Notes: generated by a model not told the origin, from the letters alone. Positions 1 through 8,517 are shown, counted from the first letter of the stretch. The stretch: DNA of 59,418 nucleotides from CAZPCZ01 sp964585225 (GCA_964585225.1 CAZPCZ010000002.1:1-59418), one strand, 5' to 3'. Numbers and translations are program-made.

Positions 1-1
1 C

Positions 2-514
2 CTCGAGGTGGGTGCGGAACTCGCGGAGCGCGTCCGCGCTGCCGAGGAGCCACGACCACCACGCGTCGATGAGGTCCGCCTCGTCGAGCGAACGGTTGGA
101 TCGCTGGTCCGCCGCGGTCACGAGGAGGCAGCGGCTCGTGCTGCCGGCGATGACCGGGAACACCGCGCGGAGCTCGCGCGCGTTCGGTTCGACGGTTTCG
201 CAGAGGTCCCAGTGGAACACGTCGAGCGCGCCACCGGAGTGCACGCTGCGGAACACGGAAGGGAAGTCTCGGAGCTCGCCGATGTAGACATGCGCCGGGC
301 GCGCACGCGGGATGAGCCGCCGCGCCGTATGCTGATCGCGCTCGATGAGCCAGCAGTGGGCACGCGGCACATTGAGCGCCGTCCACACGTCGAGCTCGTA
401 CCCCGCGCCGCCGAGCGTCGCGAAGTGAGCGGTTGATGAGTCGTAGTGTCGCCGGAGCGCTTCGAGCGCCCGGCGAACCGTCTGCTGCTTCGGCGGGTTC
501 GACATTGCACTCAT
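2..514 (-). CDS. Partial hypothetical protein with methyltransferase-like layout
   Basis: An open frame on the minus strand starts at an ATG at 514 (alternative at 505) and runs off the left edge after about 171 residues. GGAGGAGC precedes the start. The product has a loop-rich GGAGYELDVW segment, then a strand ending in an acidic residue (WLIERD), and later a DVFHWDLCE segment. This order resembles motifs I, post-I and IV of class I SAM-dependent methyltransferases, but the canonical GxGxG is absent, so the fold is an inference and the activity unknown. Transcription likely starts from the minus promoter at 593-621, divergent from the coiled-coil gene. Confidence 0.6.
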   Translation of the reverse strand, partial: MSAMSNPPKQQTVRRALEALRRHYDSSTAHFATLGGAGYELDVWTALNVPRAHCWLIERDQHTARRLIPRARPAHVYIGELRDFPSVFRSVHSGGALDVFHWDLCETVEPNARELRAVFPVIAGSTSRCLLVTAADQRSNRSLDEADLIDAWWSWLLGSADALREFRTHLE

Positions 515-592
515 GCTCCTCCGCTCATCACCGCATACGCGGTATGAACGGCTTGGTTGTGGAAGAACTCACACCATTCGGTGTGCGGCAAC

Positions 593-656
593 ACGGTACC
601 AAGGCGACCACACACTGTCAAGTGGAGTTGACGGGCGACGTGGTCCTTGATACCCT
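593..656. promoter_or_regulatory. Back-to-back divergent promoters
   Basis: Minus: TTGACA (621-616), 17 nt, TACCGT (598-593). Plus: TTGACG (628-633), 17 nt, TACCCT (651-656). The two -35 boxes are only 6 nt apart, so the promoters are likely to compete or be co-regulated. They serve the partial gene on the left and the coiled-coil gene on the right. Confidence 0.6.
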
Positions 657-704
657 CAACAGCATCGAACCTTCCACAACACTCCAACCAGACAAGGGAG
701 CCCC

Positions 705-2276
705 ATGGTAGACGATCCGACGACGGTATCCGACAACGTCGTGCCGCTATTCTCGAAGGCGATGCTCCCGAAACGGATCACCGCCGCGAGCTTCGCCCGT
801 GCGATGAGCGCATTGAACGACTGCCTCCGCGGGTCGCTCCGGAAGGACGGACCCGTCGAACGGCTCTTCGTACAGATCCACGCGCTCCTCTGGACAATCG
901 CGAGACAGGACGACGTGGACAACGCGGTCCTCCAGCTCAGCATCGTGCTCACCGAGCTCGACGAAACACTCGCGCGTCGCGCAGAGGCAGCGACCGCAGC
1001 GGCGGAGGTGGAGCGCACCGCACCGCTCGAGCGCGAACTCAGCGAGCTCCGAACGGCGCTCGAGGCGATTCGTACCGCGCATGCCGCGCTCGAGACTACG
1101 CAGCGGGAGACCGCGGCGGCGCTCGAAACCGAGCGTACCGAACGTGCGGGCGATCGCACCGCGCAGAATGTACAGGTCGCCTCGCTCACGTGCGAGCTCG
1201 ATGGCGAGCGCGCAGCGCGCGCGGCGGCCGAACGCGCGCGTCTCGATGAGATCCGCATCGCGCTCGCCGCGCTCCGCGCGGAGTCGACGAGCGGCGCGCA
1301 GACCTTTGCCGCGCTCACCGATCTCGTCGAGCGGGCGAGTGCAGCGCGCGACGCGACCGCGGCCGCCATCGATGCGATGGGGACCGCCACCGCCACCGAC
1401 CGTGGCTTGAATCTCCTCGCTGCCCGCGCGAAGCTCGGACAGCGGCAGCGGACGCTCGATGGATACCTCGAGCAAATCGAGGACCTCCTCGGCCAGGTCG
1501 CGGAGGAACTCGGGGATCTCCCGGACGAGCAGCGACGCCTCGGGGCAGTTGCTCGCACCGCGGGAGGAACCGTTGCCGTCGAGGCAGTGCGCCAGCTCAC
1601 GGCGATCGACGCGCGGCAACTGCAGCTCGAGCGGTTCAGTGACGCACTCGTCCAGCTCAAGGAACCCGCAGAGCGAGAGCGCGATCACATCAAGGGGCTC
1701 ATCCACGCGGTCGACCAGCTCACGCAGCCGCCCCCGGAGAAGACCGCGCTGGCAACCATCCCCGACTACCCTGGCATGCCGACGCCGGAGGAAGCAGCCG
1801 CGATCATGGCGGCCGCCGGACCGCTGACCGCCAATCAGCCGAGTGGGGGCGACGCTGTCGAGCCAGCGGACGCATCGAGTCCCGCGGCGACCGCCGACCC
1901 GATCGCCGTACGACTCGCGGTCGTGCTGTACGACATCGTCCACCGGAACTTCGGGCCAGAACAACGGCTCATCCTCTGGGTCGCGAAGGCCGCATTCACC
2001 GCGGCTATTCTCCAACGACACGGCCTCGACTACTGGGCGTTCAGCGCGCAAGTGCTCTCAAGGAAGCACAAAGCGCTGCTCGACCGGTACCTCCGGTACA
2101 AGGGGACCATCAGTGGGAACAAGTCGGTGACCTTCTTCGTTCGTACGGAGGAGCCGACGCCCACCGAGTGGGGATCGCTCGTCACCAACACCGAGCGAGA
2201 CGCGTTCATCGCCGCGTTCAGAGAACGCATCGCTGCGCGAGCGGCGGTCAAGGCGCGAGCGGCGGCCAAGGAATGA
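705..2276 (+). CDS. Coiled-coil hypothetical protein
   Basis: A 523-residue protein with start ATG 705 and AAGGGAG four bases upstream. Residues about 85-260 are rich in Glu, Arg and Ala with heptad-like spacing and should form a long coiled coil; another helical stretch covers about 270-345. A Pro/Ala-rich linker (about 355-400) leads to a mixed C-terminal domain of about 120 residues containing YDIVHRNFGPEQRLILWVAK. No signal peptide or membrane segment is visible, so it is probably cytoplasmic. I do not recognise a family. It is monocistronic, with its own promoter and a terminator at 2306-2352, in a block of orphan genes with strong ribosome binding sites. Confidence 0.75.
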   Translation: MVDDPTTVSDNVVPLFSKAMLPKRITAASFARAMSALNDCLRGSLRKDGPVERLFVQIHALLWTIARQDDVDNAVLQLSIVLTELDETLARRAEAATAAAEVERTAPLERELSELRTALEAIRTAHAALETTQRETAAALETERTERAGDRTAQNVQVASLTCELDGERAARAAAERARLDEIRIALAALRAESTSGAQTFAALTDLVERASAARDATAAAIDAMGTATATDRGLNLLAARAKLGQRQRTLDGYLEQIEDLLGQVAEELGDLPDEQRRLGAVARTAGGTVAVEAVRQLTAIDARQLQLERFSDALVQLKEPAERERDHIKGLIHAVDQLTQPPPEKTALATIPDYPGMPTPEEAAAIMAAAGPLTANQPSGGDAVEPADASSPAATADPIAVRLAVVLYDIVHRNFGPEQRLILWVAKAAFTAAILQRHGLDYWAFSAQVLSRKHKALLDRYLRYKGTISGNKSVTFFVRTEEPTPTEWGSLVTNTERDAFIAAFRERIAARAAVKARAAAKE

Positions 2277-2305
2277 ACCACGACGTAAGAAATCTGGCAA
2301 TCGAA

Positions 2306-2352
2306 GCGCCCCCCGATGACCCCGCCCAAGGCGGGCAGGCATCAGGGGGCGC
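2306..2352 (+). terminator. Hairpin terminator after coiled-coil gene
   Basis: Long inverted repeat (outer arms GCGCCCCC/GGGGGCGC, inner arms CCGCC/GGCGG) followed by ATTCCATTTT. The inner part resembles the dispersed CCGCC..GGCGG palindromes found elsewhere in the window. Confidence 0.6.
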
Positions 2353-2380
2353 ATTCCATTTTGTACGACGCGAAAGGAAA

Positions 2381-2407
2381 CGGCGGTCCGGGTACTCCGG
2401 ACCGCCG
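2381..2407 (-). terminator. Hairpin terminator after the ATPase gene
   Basis: CGGCGGTCCGG pairs with CCGGACCGCCG; on the minus strand TTTCCTTTCG follows. The same TTTCCTTTT-style tail appears at two other terminators in this window. Confidence 0.7.
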
Positions 2408-2433
2408 TCATGCGCATTGCCGCACCGGGAACG

Positions 2434-3966
2434 CTACCGCTTCCTCCCGAGGAGCTCGCGGCGGCGCTCGGTGACGTACTGCATCGCCACCTTCGTGTCG
2501 AACGGAGCCTTCGCCTTCCCGATCGCCCCGAGCAACCCGAGGAGTGCGTGCTCGGCTCGCGCGGACTCCCCCTTCGGGAGGACATCGTAGGCCGCGTTGA
2601 TCATCACGATCCTCCGCTCCCCGTCATCCGCCTTGGCGAAGAGGTTCGCGTCGTCTCGTGTGACGCCCACCCACCACGTCTCACCACCGATCGGCAACGG
2701 GACGTAGTGCTGCTTCCCGTCGCGCTTCGGGTCGCGGGGGCCTCGCTGCACGCCACCGCCACCACCACCGCCTCCACCGCCTCCACCGCCGCGGCGGCGG
2801 ACACCACCGAATCCACCGCACCCGGGGGGTGGGTTGGACAGGTCGGGGGTGCCGTACGCGCGACGGAAGAGATCGAGCAACTGACCGCTGATGAGACGCC
2901 CCACGGAGGAAGCGCTCACGACGGTGTCCGATTCCTCGAGGAGCGCCCGCGCCTGTTCCGTGACGTGGGCGACGAGGAGGTCGACGAACCGCTTCCACAC
3001 GCGTCCCTGCAAGAACGACGCCCGCAGTCCTGCGCGCGTGGTGTCCTGCTCGGCGATGAGCCCCGGAAAGAAGATGTCCCCCCCGAGGTCCGTCCGTCCG
3101 AGCGGGAATGGGAGGTGCGCGTTGAGGGTTGGACCGAACGCGACGCGGAAGCCGGTCGTGTGGTCCACGAGCCAGATGCCGCCGGACGTCCCGTGCTCCA
3201 CGCGTTCGATGTACACCTCGAGCCGCTCGTTCGGCGGCTTCATGATCACGCCGCTCGCGAGCGGCGACGGCGTGAACGGTGTGCCGCCGATGAGGATCTC
3301 GCCACAGAGCTCCGGCTTGCGCGGGAGGTGTGGGGCGAGCGCATCGCGCAGCTCGTCATTCGTCCCGAACACCGGGTTCGGGATGACGACGAGGGAGAAG
3401 CGGCCCTTGATGTTCCGGTAGCGTCCGAGCTCCGTCGCATCCGCCGCAAGCCTCCCGTGCGGCAGCCCCTGGCCCTTGGTGTTGAGCGTCGCCCGGGTGA
3501 CCTCGATCCATCGCACCGGCCCCTCATTCGAGGTCCGGGTGAGGATCGTGAAGCCACCATCGCGTTCTTGGTCACGCCGCAACGCGAGGTACGCGATGCG
3601 ACCGAGCTGCTTCTGCGACGCGCCGGCGTGCCGCAGCGCGAGCTCGACGCCGTACTCGTCCGGTCCCACCGTGCAGAACCGCTCGAGGTCGCCCGCCGTG
3701 AACCCGTGCCCGCGGTCCATACAGGTGAGCGCGTCGGTTCCGACCAGCGGGTGGCGCTTGACCACTTCGAGTTCGACATGGATCCGCTTGGGATCCCAAC
3801 TGCTACCGTTCCCCTCGTCCTGGCACGCGACCATGCCGTTCCGGCACAGCTCGCACACGCAGCGTCCGGGGTTCGGGTACAGCCCTCGTGAGAGTTCATC
3901 CAAGAACCCGCCGCCCATTCGGACGGGCAGGTACCCTTCGGGCTTCATCGGCATCGCCATGGTCAT
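2434..3966 (-). CDS. GHKL-family ATPase
   Basis: A 510-residue protein with an N-terminal ATP-binding domain of the GHKL (Hsp90/MutL/histidine kinase/MORC) type. The N-box is ELCRNGMVACQDE at about 39-51 (Glu and Asn for Mg-ATP), the G1 box is MDRGHGF at 83-89, and a Gly/Ser lid (GASQKQLGRIA) lies at about 115-125. A middle domain follows, then a run of 13 glycines near residue 395-405 and a compact C-terminal region. There is no His phosphoacceptor domain, so it is not an ordinary sensor kinase. The start overlaps the stop of the upstream HTH gene (ATGA), so the two are translationally coupled. AAGGAGG precedes, and the in-frame ATG at 3960 is better spaced. Its target is unknown. Confidence 0.75.
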   Translation of the reverse strand: MTMAMPMKPEGYLPVRMGGGFLDELSRGLYPNPGRCVCELCRNGMVACQDEGNGSSWDPKRIHVELEVVKRHPLVGTDALTCMDRGHGFTAGDLERFCTVGPDEYGVELALRHAGASQKQLGRIAYLALRRDQERDGGFTILTRTSNEGPVRWIEVTRATLNTKGQGLPHGRLAADATELGRYRNIKGRFSLVVIPNPVFGTNDELRDALAPHLPRKPELCGEILIGGTPFTPSPLASGVIMKPPNERLEVYIERVEHGTSGGIWLVDHTTGFRVAFGPTLNAHLPFPLGRTDLGGDIFFPGLIAEQDTTRAGLRASFLQGRVWKRFVDLLVAHVTEQARALLEESDTVVSASSVGRLISGQLLDLFRRAYGTPDLSNPPPGCGGFGGVRRRGGGGGGGGGGGGGVQRGPRDPKRDGKQHYVPLPIGGETWWVGVTRDDANLFAKADDGERRIVMINAAYDVLPKGESARAEHALLGLLGAIGKAKAPFDTKVAMQYVTERRRELLGRKR

Positions 3967-5414
3967 TCCTCCTTGCGGTCACCCTTGCGGCGGCCGCGCC
4001 GGGGGGGGGAGAATGCATCGAGTACCGCGCGAAACGCTGGTGCCGACGCATCGGCGACCGAGACGGTCGCCTTGGATGTCAGATCAGCGTGCGTGAGCCC
4101 ACCGACCTCCATCGCGGTCTGCGCGACGGCGATGAGGTGCTCGCGGCTGGTGCCATCCGGACGCCAGCCGGCACGGTACATCGCGCGGAGCCCCCGCGCG
4201 GTGCTCGCCATGCCGACGAGGATGTCGGCCGCGCCGTCGGTGGGGACCGGGGCTGCCGGCTCCGGCGGCGCCCTGTGGGCTGCCCGTGTCGCGACGAGTG
4301 CTGCCGACGACTCCGCGCTCGCGGGTGTCGGATCCGCAGCACGGCCTTCGAGCCGCTCGAGTGCATTCTGGAGCTGCTCGAGCATCGAGAAGTCCGGGAG
4401 CACGCGTCCATTTAACCAGCTCCCGAGGCGGTGCGAGCGCAGGCCGGTCCGCACGCACAGCTCGCGCGTCGTGAGCCGCGACCGCTCGCACGCGATGCAG
4501 AAACGCACGAGCACCAACGCGGCAAACTCGCCGTTCGGGCAGCGGTAGCCGAGGAACCGATGCGTTCCCTTTCGGAGCTCCCGCTCGATGCGCTCCCACC
4601 GGACCGTCGTGCGACCCTTGGTCGAACCCCTCGGTCGCGGCGGTCGCCGCGTGAGGAGCTCGAGTGCCTGTCTGGTCGCATCAGTCGCCCCGATCGCCGA
4701 CGTACTGAACTGATCGTGGTGTGCGATGATGTACCGCGCGAGCCCGACGATCACCCCAGCGATCGATGCCGCGTTGTACAGCTTCTGCCGCGTCTCCGGC
4801 AACCGCGCGAGACCGTCGAGCTGGGACTTCCGGAGGCCCGTCCGCTTCGCCAGCGCCTCCCTCGTCAAGCCGCTCCGACGCTGGATCTCGAGAATTGCCT
4901 GGCGGAGCGCCGCGGCATCCACTGCAGCGTCGAGTGGTGCGGGGAGCTGGCGTCCGAAATGCTGCCCCGCCGCCTCGTGCCCGCGCTGGAACCGCAGCGC
5001 GTCGAAGTCGTATCCGGTCCGCCGCACGACCACCTCTCGGACGTGGTCGAACGGAACTTCGCCCCAGCGGTGCCAACGGTGCCCGTGCCACTCGGGCGCG
5101 CCGACGCGCTTCGCGAAGGCCTCGGGTGTCACGTGTTCCCGATCGCAGTACGAACGGAAGTGCGCAGCCCAGCGCTCGTCGCAGATCTCGGGGTTCGTCC
5201 CGCGCCGATCGAGCTCGGTGCGATGCTCCGTGAGCTTCCGCTCGATCACCGGCCAGTCACGCTGGCACTTCGGCGTCGTCTTGCCTTCGAGCCAGTTCCT
5301 GATCAAGGAACCCGCACTCGCACCGACGACGCGACGGATGGTCTCGTAGCTCTGCCCGGGGTACCCGAGGCACTCCCGGAGGAGCGCCCGAACCGGTTCG
5401 AACGATGTTCCCAT
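3963..5414 (-). CDS. Protein with several helix-turn-helix-like modules
   Basis: A 483-residue protein. The chosen start, ATG 5414, has AAGGAGC just upstream; in-frame sequence continues further upstream but covers the promoter. At least four segments look like XRE-type helix-turn-helix units: residues about 20-48, 88-120, 172-215 (SGLTREALAKRTGLRKSQLD) and 303-350 (LTTRELCVRTGLRSHRLGSW). The C-terminus is basic (PPRRGRRKGDRKEE). It is the first gene of a two-gene operon with the GHKL ATPase, with a 4-nt overlap. A DNA-binding partner for the ATPase is plausible; a defence or silencing role is only an inference. Confidence 0.7.
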   Translation of the reverse strand: MGTSFEPVRALLRECLGYPGQSYETIRRVVGASAGSLIRNWLEGKTTPKCQRDWPVIERKLTEHRTELDRRGTNPEICDERWAAHFRSYCDREHVTPEAFAKRVGAPEWHGHRWHRWGEVPFDHVREVVVRRTGYDFDALRFQRGHEAAGQHFGRQLPAPLDAAVDAAALRQAILEIQRRSGLTREALAKRTGLRKSQLDGLARLPETRQKLYNAASIAGVIVGLARYIIAHHDQFSTSAIGATDATRQALELLTRRPPRPRGSTKGRTTVRWERIERELRKGTHRFLGYRCPNGEFAALVLVRFCIACERSRLTTRELCVRTGLRSHRLGSWLNGRVLPDFSMLEQLQNALERLEGRAADPTPASAESSAALVATRAAHRAPPEPAAPVPTDGAADILVGMASTARGLRAMYRAGWRPDGTSREHLIAVAQTAMEVGGLTHADLTSKATVSVADASAPAFRAVLDAFSPPRRGRRKGDRKEE

Positions 5415-5475
5415 GGGGGCTCCTTCGTAGTGTGTGCCAACCGTGTCATGTTCGGTTGGGAAAGGTCTCGGGTGG

Positions 5476-5504
5476 ACGGTAGCAGGGGGCGCCTCCGCCG
5501 TCAA
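5476..5504 (-). promoter_or_regulatory. Promoter of the HTH-ATPase operon
   Basis: Minus strand: TTGACG (5504-5499), 17-nt spacer, TACCGT (5481-5476), about 60 nt upstream of ATG 5414. Confidence 0.7.
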
Positions 5505-5537
5505 GAAGGCGGCGGGGGAGAAACGGGATATGTGAAG

Positions 5538-5562
5538 AACGCCCCGAGCATGTCGGGGCGTT
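5538..5562 (-). terminator. Hairpin after the 247-residue gene
   Basis: AACGCCCCGA and TCGGGGCGTT pair around a 5-nt loop; CTTCACAT follows on the minus strand. It lies 20 nt beyond the stop at 5582. Confidence 0.55.
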
Positions 5563-5581
5563 CGATCGTATACCACGCAGA

Positions 5582-6325
5582 TCACGCGACGTTGACGAGC
5601 AGCGTCGTCGGTTCGTGCTTTTTCCAGCCGATCGGGATGAAGGTGCTGCGGTACGGCGTGAGGTGCGGGACGAGCGATGCGAAGAGCTCCACGCGCTCGC
5701 GGTTGCCAGCGATCGCGTAGGCGAAGAGGTGCTCGAGAGCGATGCGCACGTGCATCCCATCGTCCTCATCCATCACGGATGACAGAACATCGGTGAGCGC
5801 CATACGCGCCTTGAGTTTTTCGAGGCAGATGCTCCGCCAGGAAAAACCCTGGGGGACGGCGAGGGCCGCAGCCCGCTCCTGTGCGTCGAAGTCGATCGTG
5901 CCCCATCGGAGGGCGAGGTCTCGCTCCCGCGCCACCGCTCGGAGTGCCCGCTCGAGTGGTTCGCTCTGGGCGCTCTCGAGCGCTTCCCGAAACGTCGGAC
6001 TCACGCTTTCCTCGAGAATCACGGCTCCAGCATTTCGGAGCTCGATCTCGCGGTGTCGCTCGTACGCCTCCGGGGTCATCCACGGTTCCTTCGAAATCAG
6101 GTACCTCCTACTGAGGCACATGGAGCGTTCAACGGGTCGGCCGGTCACGCTGCTGACCACCGCCGCAAGGCGTGAGGGGTCGACCGGATCATCGGGCGAC
6201 CGACGACTAGTGTCGAGGACCGCAAAGAGTTCTTCGGCGGCTCGCATCGCGTCATCGGCGATATCGTCCGGCGTGCCGCTCTCTCGGAGGAACGCGCGGA
6301 TGGCGTCCCGGTTCACCTGTGGCAT
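5582..6325 (-). CDS. Hypothetical protein, 247 residues
   Basis: Start ATG 6325 is preceded by GGAGGTCCC. The product is largely helical, with no membrane segment or signal peptide. Its end (TPYRSTFIPIGWKKHEPTT) and the middle segment MCLSRRYLISKEPWMTPEAY are the most distinctive parts. I do not recognise a family. It has its own promoter (TTGACG-N17-TAGAGT, 6396-6368) and a terminator, and is divergent from the next gene. Confidence 0.7.
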   Translation of the reverse strand: MPQVNRDAIRAFLRESGTPDDIADDAMRAAEELFAVLDTSRRSPDDPVDPSRLAAVVSSVTGRPVERSMCLSRRYLISKEPWMTPEAYERHREIELRNAGAVILEESVSPTFREALESAQSEPLERALRAVARERDLALRWGTIDFDAQERAAALAVPQGFSWRSICLEKLKARMALTDVLSSVMDEDDGMHVRIALEHLFAYAIAGNRERVELFASLVPHLTPYRSTFIPIGWKKHEPTTLLVNVA

Positions 6326-6367
6326 GGGACCTCCGTGGTGTGTGGTGAAGGTGCGTCAACCGTCTGG

Positions 6368-6453
6368 ACTCTAGCACGCGGTCGTAGCGGCGTCAAGCGG
6401 CGGAAGGCCATTGACGGGAGGCCCTTGACGGCGACCAACGCCCCCGCTACGAT
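6368..6453. promoter_or_regulatory. Divergent promoter region
   Basis: Minus: TTGACG (6396-6391), 17 nt, TAGAGT (6373-6368). Plus: TTGACG (6425-6430), 17 nt, TACGAT (6448-6453). An extra TTGACG at 6411 has no matching -10. Confidence 0.65.
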
Positions 6454-6492
6454 CGCCTCGCTCCTTTGCACACAATCGTAGGAGGTGAACGC

Positions 6493-7086
6493 ATGCAGAA
6501 GGACCCTGTCAGAGCGCCTCCGGCGCTCCCACCGGAAGTCGACGCGTGGCTCCGCGGGCTCGCGCCGGAGATCGCCGGTGCGCTCCGCACGCTCTTCACG
6601 CAGTCGCAGCGAACCGCTGCAACGGTCGAGGCGATGCATACTCGCCTCGGCGTCACCGAGGCGAAGCTCGACGACTTCCTCCGAGGCGGCCGCGGCGAGC
6701 GCGCGTCGGAGCCGGAGACGCTCGACGAAATCCGTCGGCGCCTCGACAGCATGATGCCGGAATCCGATCGGCGACTGACGATCGAGGAAGTCGATCGCCT
6801 CCGCATGCGGATGCTCGCTGCGATGAAGCGCGGCCGTGCACAGTTCGAACGCGAGCGCGACCGGATCGCCGCGGAGCACCACGCGAGCGGCCACCAGGTG
6901 AACGCATGGTGGGCGCGCTGCCAAGGGAAGTTCCGTCCGGACTTCGTCGGCCGGGTGATCGCGCGGACGCCGCACGATGACCGCGTGGGGGCACGCAACG
7001 GCTTGGCTGAACTCTACGGTGTCTCCCGCGATCAAATCCTCGAGTGGTGGAAGGCCTGGAACGGCAACGGCCATGGGAGGGCTTGA
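6493..7086 (+). CDS. Orphan protein with FERERDR module
   Basis: A 197-residue soluble protein. The start ATG 6493 follows TAGGAGGTG; an in-frame upstream start at 6466 lies ahead of the binding site and was rejected. Residues about 110-165 (FERERDRIAAEHHASGHQVN, then WAR..G.F...F..RV...TP) align with the 94-residue product of the next gene, so the two share a module. The C-terminal segment YGVSRDQILEWWKAW looks like a small helix-turn-helix. No family recognised. Confidence 0.7.
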   Translation: MQKDPVRAPPALPPEVDAWLRGLAPEIAGALRTLFTQSQRTAATVEAMHTRLGVTEAKLDDFLRGGRGERASEPETLDEIRRRLDSMMPESDRRLTIEEVDRLRMRMLAAMKRGRAQFERERDRIAAEHHASGHQVNAWWARCQGKFRPDFVGRVIARTPHDDRVGARNGLAELYGVSRDQILEWWKAWNGNGHGRA

Positions 7087-7111
7087 CGGCGCTGCGGGGG
7101 CGCGGTACAAG
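7083..7111 (+). promoter_or_regulatory. Promoter embedded in the stop codon
   Basis: TTGACG (7083-7088), 17 nt, TACAAG (7106-7111). The TGA stop of the preceding gene lies inside the -35 box; the next gene starts at 7143. Confidence 0.6.
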
Positions 7112-7142
7112 GGAAACGGATCGAACCTTCCCAGGAGGACCC

Positions 7143-7427
7143 ATGCCGAACCATCGGAACGAGACGCCAGCCATCTCGGCACACGACGCGCTGCGTCTGC
7201 GCCTCTTCGAAGCGCGTCACAATGGACGCGACTCGTTCGAACGCGAGCGCGACCGGATCAAGCGCCGCCACCGCTTCAGCGTCGCCCAGATCGCCGCGAT
7301 CTGGGCGCGCGGCCGCGGGGCGTTCGAACGCGAGTTCATCGCCCGCGTCCTCAACGCAACGCCGCCAGCCAGACGCGCCACACGTCGCCGCGAGCTCCGG
7401 GAGCTCTGCCGCGCCGCCCGCACGTGA
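7143..7427 (+). CDS. Small orphan protein with FERERDR module
   Basis: A 94-residue basic protein. ATG 7143 is preceded by AGGAGGACCC; a longer in-frame reading from 7044 would start inside the upstream gene and its promoter. It shares FERERDRI, the Q..A.WAR..G.F pattern, F..RV and TP with the C-terminal half of the upstream 197-residue protein, which indicates duplication. The composition (many Arg, helical) suggests nucleic acid binding, but nothing more specific can be claimed. Confidence 0.7.
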   Translation: MPNHRNETPAISAHDALRLRLFEARHNGRDSFERERDRIKRRHRFSVAQIAAIWARGRGAFEREFIARVLNATPPARRATRRRELRELCRAART

Positions 7428-7451
7428 TCACGACGCACGGCCACACGCACA

Positions 7452-7483
7452 AGACCCTCTCCGACAAACATCGGAGGGGGTCT
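7452..7483. terminator. Convergent hairpin terminator
   Basis: AGACCC.CTCCGA and TCGGAG.GGGTCT pair around a short loop between the convergent orphan gene and lspA. Neither side has a clean T-tract. Confidence 0.5.
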
Positions 7484-7510
7484 CAACGTGACGAGAGCGA
7501 ACCGTGCGCC

Positions 7511-8062
7511 TCATCTCGTGCGCGTGCTCCGCAACCATCCGACGATCCCACCGAGGATCAATAGGTCCGCGACGTTGAAGGCCGGAAAGAGGTTCGTGAA
7601 TGAGAGGTAGTCGGTCACGCCGCCGAGGAACGTGCGGTCGGTGAGGTTCGAGAGCGCGCCGAGCACGATCGCCACGATCGCTACGCGGCGATCGAAAACC
7701 CGAAATCCTCCTCCAAAGGCGGATCCGCCTCTGGCGGAGAAATCCGAAATCCGAAACAAACCCGAAAGTTCAAATTTTGAAAATTTGATTTTTGGAAATT
7801 GTTTCGAGTTTCGAGTTTCGAGTTTCGAGTTTCGCCGCAGCTCCCACAGGAGCACTGCGACGATGGCCCATCCCACTGGCCAGATCCACGCGTTCGGCAC
7901 TGGCAGCGAGAACGCGAGGACGTCATTCACGGACGGTGCGAGGCCGATCGTGCCGAAGCGCGTCGGGAATGAAAAACGCCCGAGGGCATTGGGGTTCATC
8001 CGCGCAACGATCTTCAACGCGACATCAATCGCGAATGGGATGAGGAGGAATGCGCTGCGCAT
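7511..8062 (-). CDS. lspA: Lipoprotein signal peptidase (signal peptidase II)
   Basis: A 183-residue membrane protein that should cleave prolipoprotein signal peptides at the inner membrane. The C-terminal half carries the family signature: NLTDRTFLGGVTDYL with one catalytic Asp and FPAFNVADLLI with the other. The usual N-terminal DQxTK appears as DVALK. Start ATG 8062 is 13 nt after the stop of the DksA-like gene, so the two are probably co-transcribed. About 48 residues in the middle (from NSKLETRN to GFRVFDRR) are translated from an AT-rich repeat plus a CCGCC palindrome that breaks the family alignment between the membrane helices. Whether the insertion is tolerated is unknown. Confidence 0.8.
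   Translation of the reverse strand: MRSAFLLIPFAIDVALKIVARMNPNALGRFSFPTRFGTIGLAPSVNDVLAFSLPVPNAWIWPVGWAIVAVLLWELRRNSKLETRNSKQFPKIKFSKFELSGLFRISDFSARGGSAFGGGFRVFDRRVAIVAIVLGALSNLTDRTFLGGVTDYLSFTNLFPAFNVADLLILGGIVGWLRSTRTR
7695..7836. repeat. AT-rich composite repeat inside lspA
   Basis: Contains the palindrome TCC..AGGCGGATCCGCCT..GGCGGA, then runs of AAATCCGAAATCCG and TTTCGAGTTTCGAG type. The low GC content contrasts with the flanking gene. It is in frame and adds peptides such as KLETRNSK and SARGGSA. Confidence 0.75.
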
Positions 8063-8075
8063 CGTTTCGAGATAC

Positions 8076-8471
8076 CTAGACCGCGTTCGCCTTCCGCTCG
8101 ACTTTGCACGCGATGCACGCGCTCGACGTCGGTCGCGCGAGCAGGCGTTTTTCATCAATCGGCTTGCTGCAGTACCGACAGGTGCCGTACGTCCCGCCCT
8201 CGATACGCGAGAGCGCGTTCGTGACGTCACGGAGCTCCTTCTCGAGCGTCCGCTCGAGCGAGAGGTTATCGGAGTAGATCGTCACCTCCGCGGCGTTCTC
8301 ATCCTCGCTCCGTCCGACATCCGCGTACCGCGCCTGCCAGTCGCCGGACGCATGCGGGTTACGCGACGCGAACGCCTTGAGCTCGACCTCGAGCTGCGTT
8401 TTCCGCTCTCGGAGCTTCTGCTCGATGGATCGGAGGCGCTCCTGTGTGAGTGGTGAGGTGGATGTCGCCAT
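8076..8471 (-). CDS. DksA/TraR C4-type zinc finger protein
   Basis: A 131-residue protein. The N-terminal two-thirds is a helical hairpin (QERLRSIEQKLRERKTQLE, later LSLERTLEKELRDVTNALSR). The C-terminus carries a zinc finger, CRYC then C..C 17 residues later, as in DksA/TraR proteins that act in the RNA polymerase secondary channel. The DxxDxA loop motif of DksA is not visible, so it may be a general stress-type member. The start ATG 8471 follows GGGGACCT; a 282-residue in-frame extension upstream was rejected because it crosses this gene's promoter and an RNA-like region. Likely first gene of an operon with lspA. Confidence 0.8.
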   Translation of the reverse strand: MATSTSPLTQERLRSIEQKLRERKTQLEVELKAFASRNPHASGDWQARYADVGRSEDENAAEVTIYSDNLSLERTLEKELRDVTNALSRIEGGTYGTCRYCSKPIDEKRLLARPTSSACIACKVERKANAV

Positions 8472-8488
8472 AGGTCCCCGTAGGGCCC

Positions 8489-8517
8489 AGCATACCCCGA
8501 CAAGAATTACCTGTCCA
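8489..8517 (-). promoter_or_regulatory. Promoter of DksA-like gene
   Basis: Minus strand: TGGACA (8517-8512), 17 nt, TATGCT (8494-8489), giving a leader of only about 10 nt. Confidence 0.6.

Noticed and set aside
656..2051. Long antisense frames over the coiled-coil gene
   Set aside because: Arg/Ser-rich or acidic shadow translations typical of high-GC coding DNA, with no start signals.
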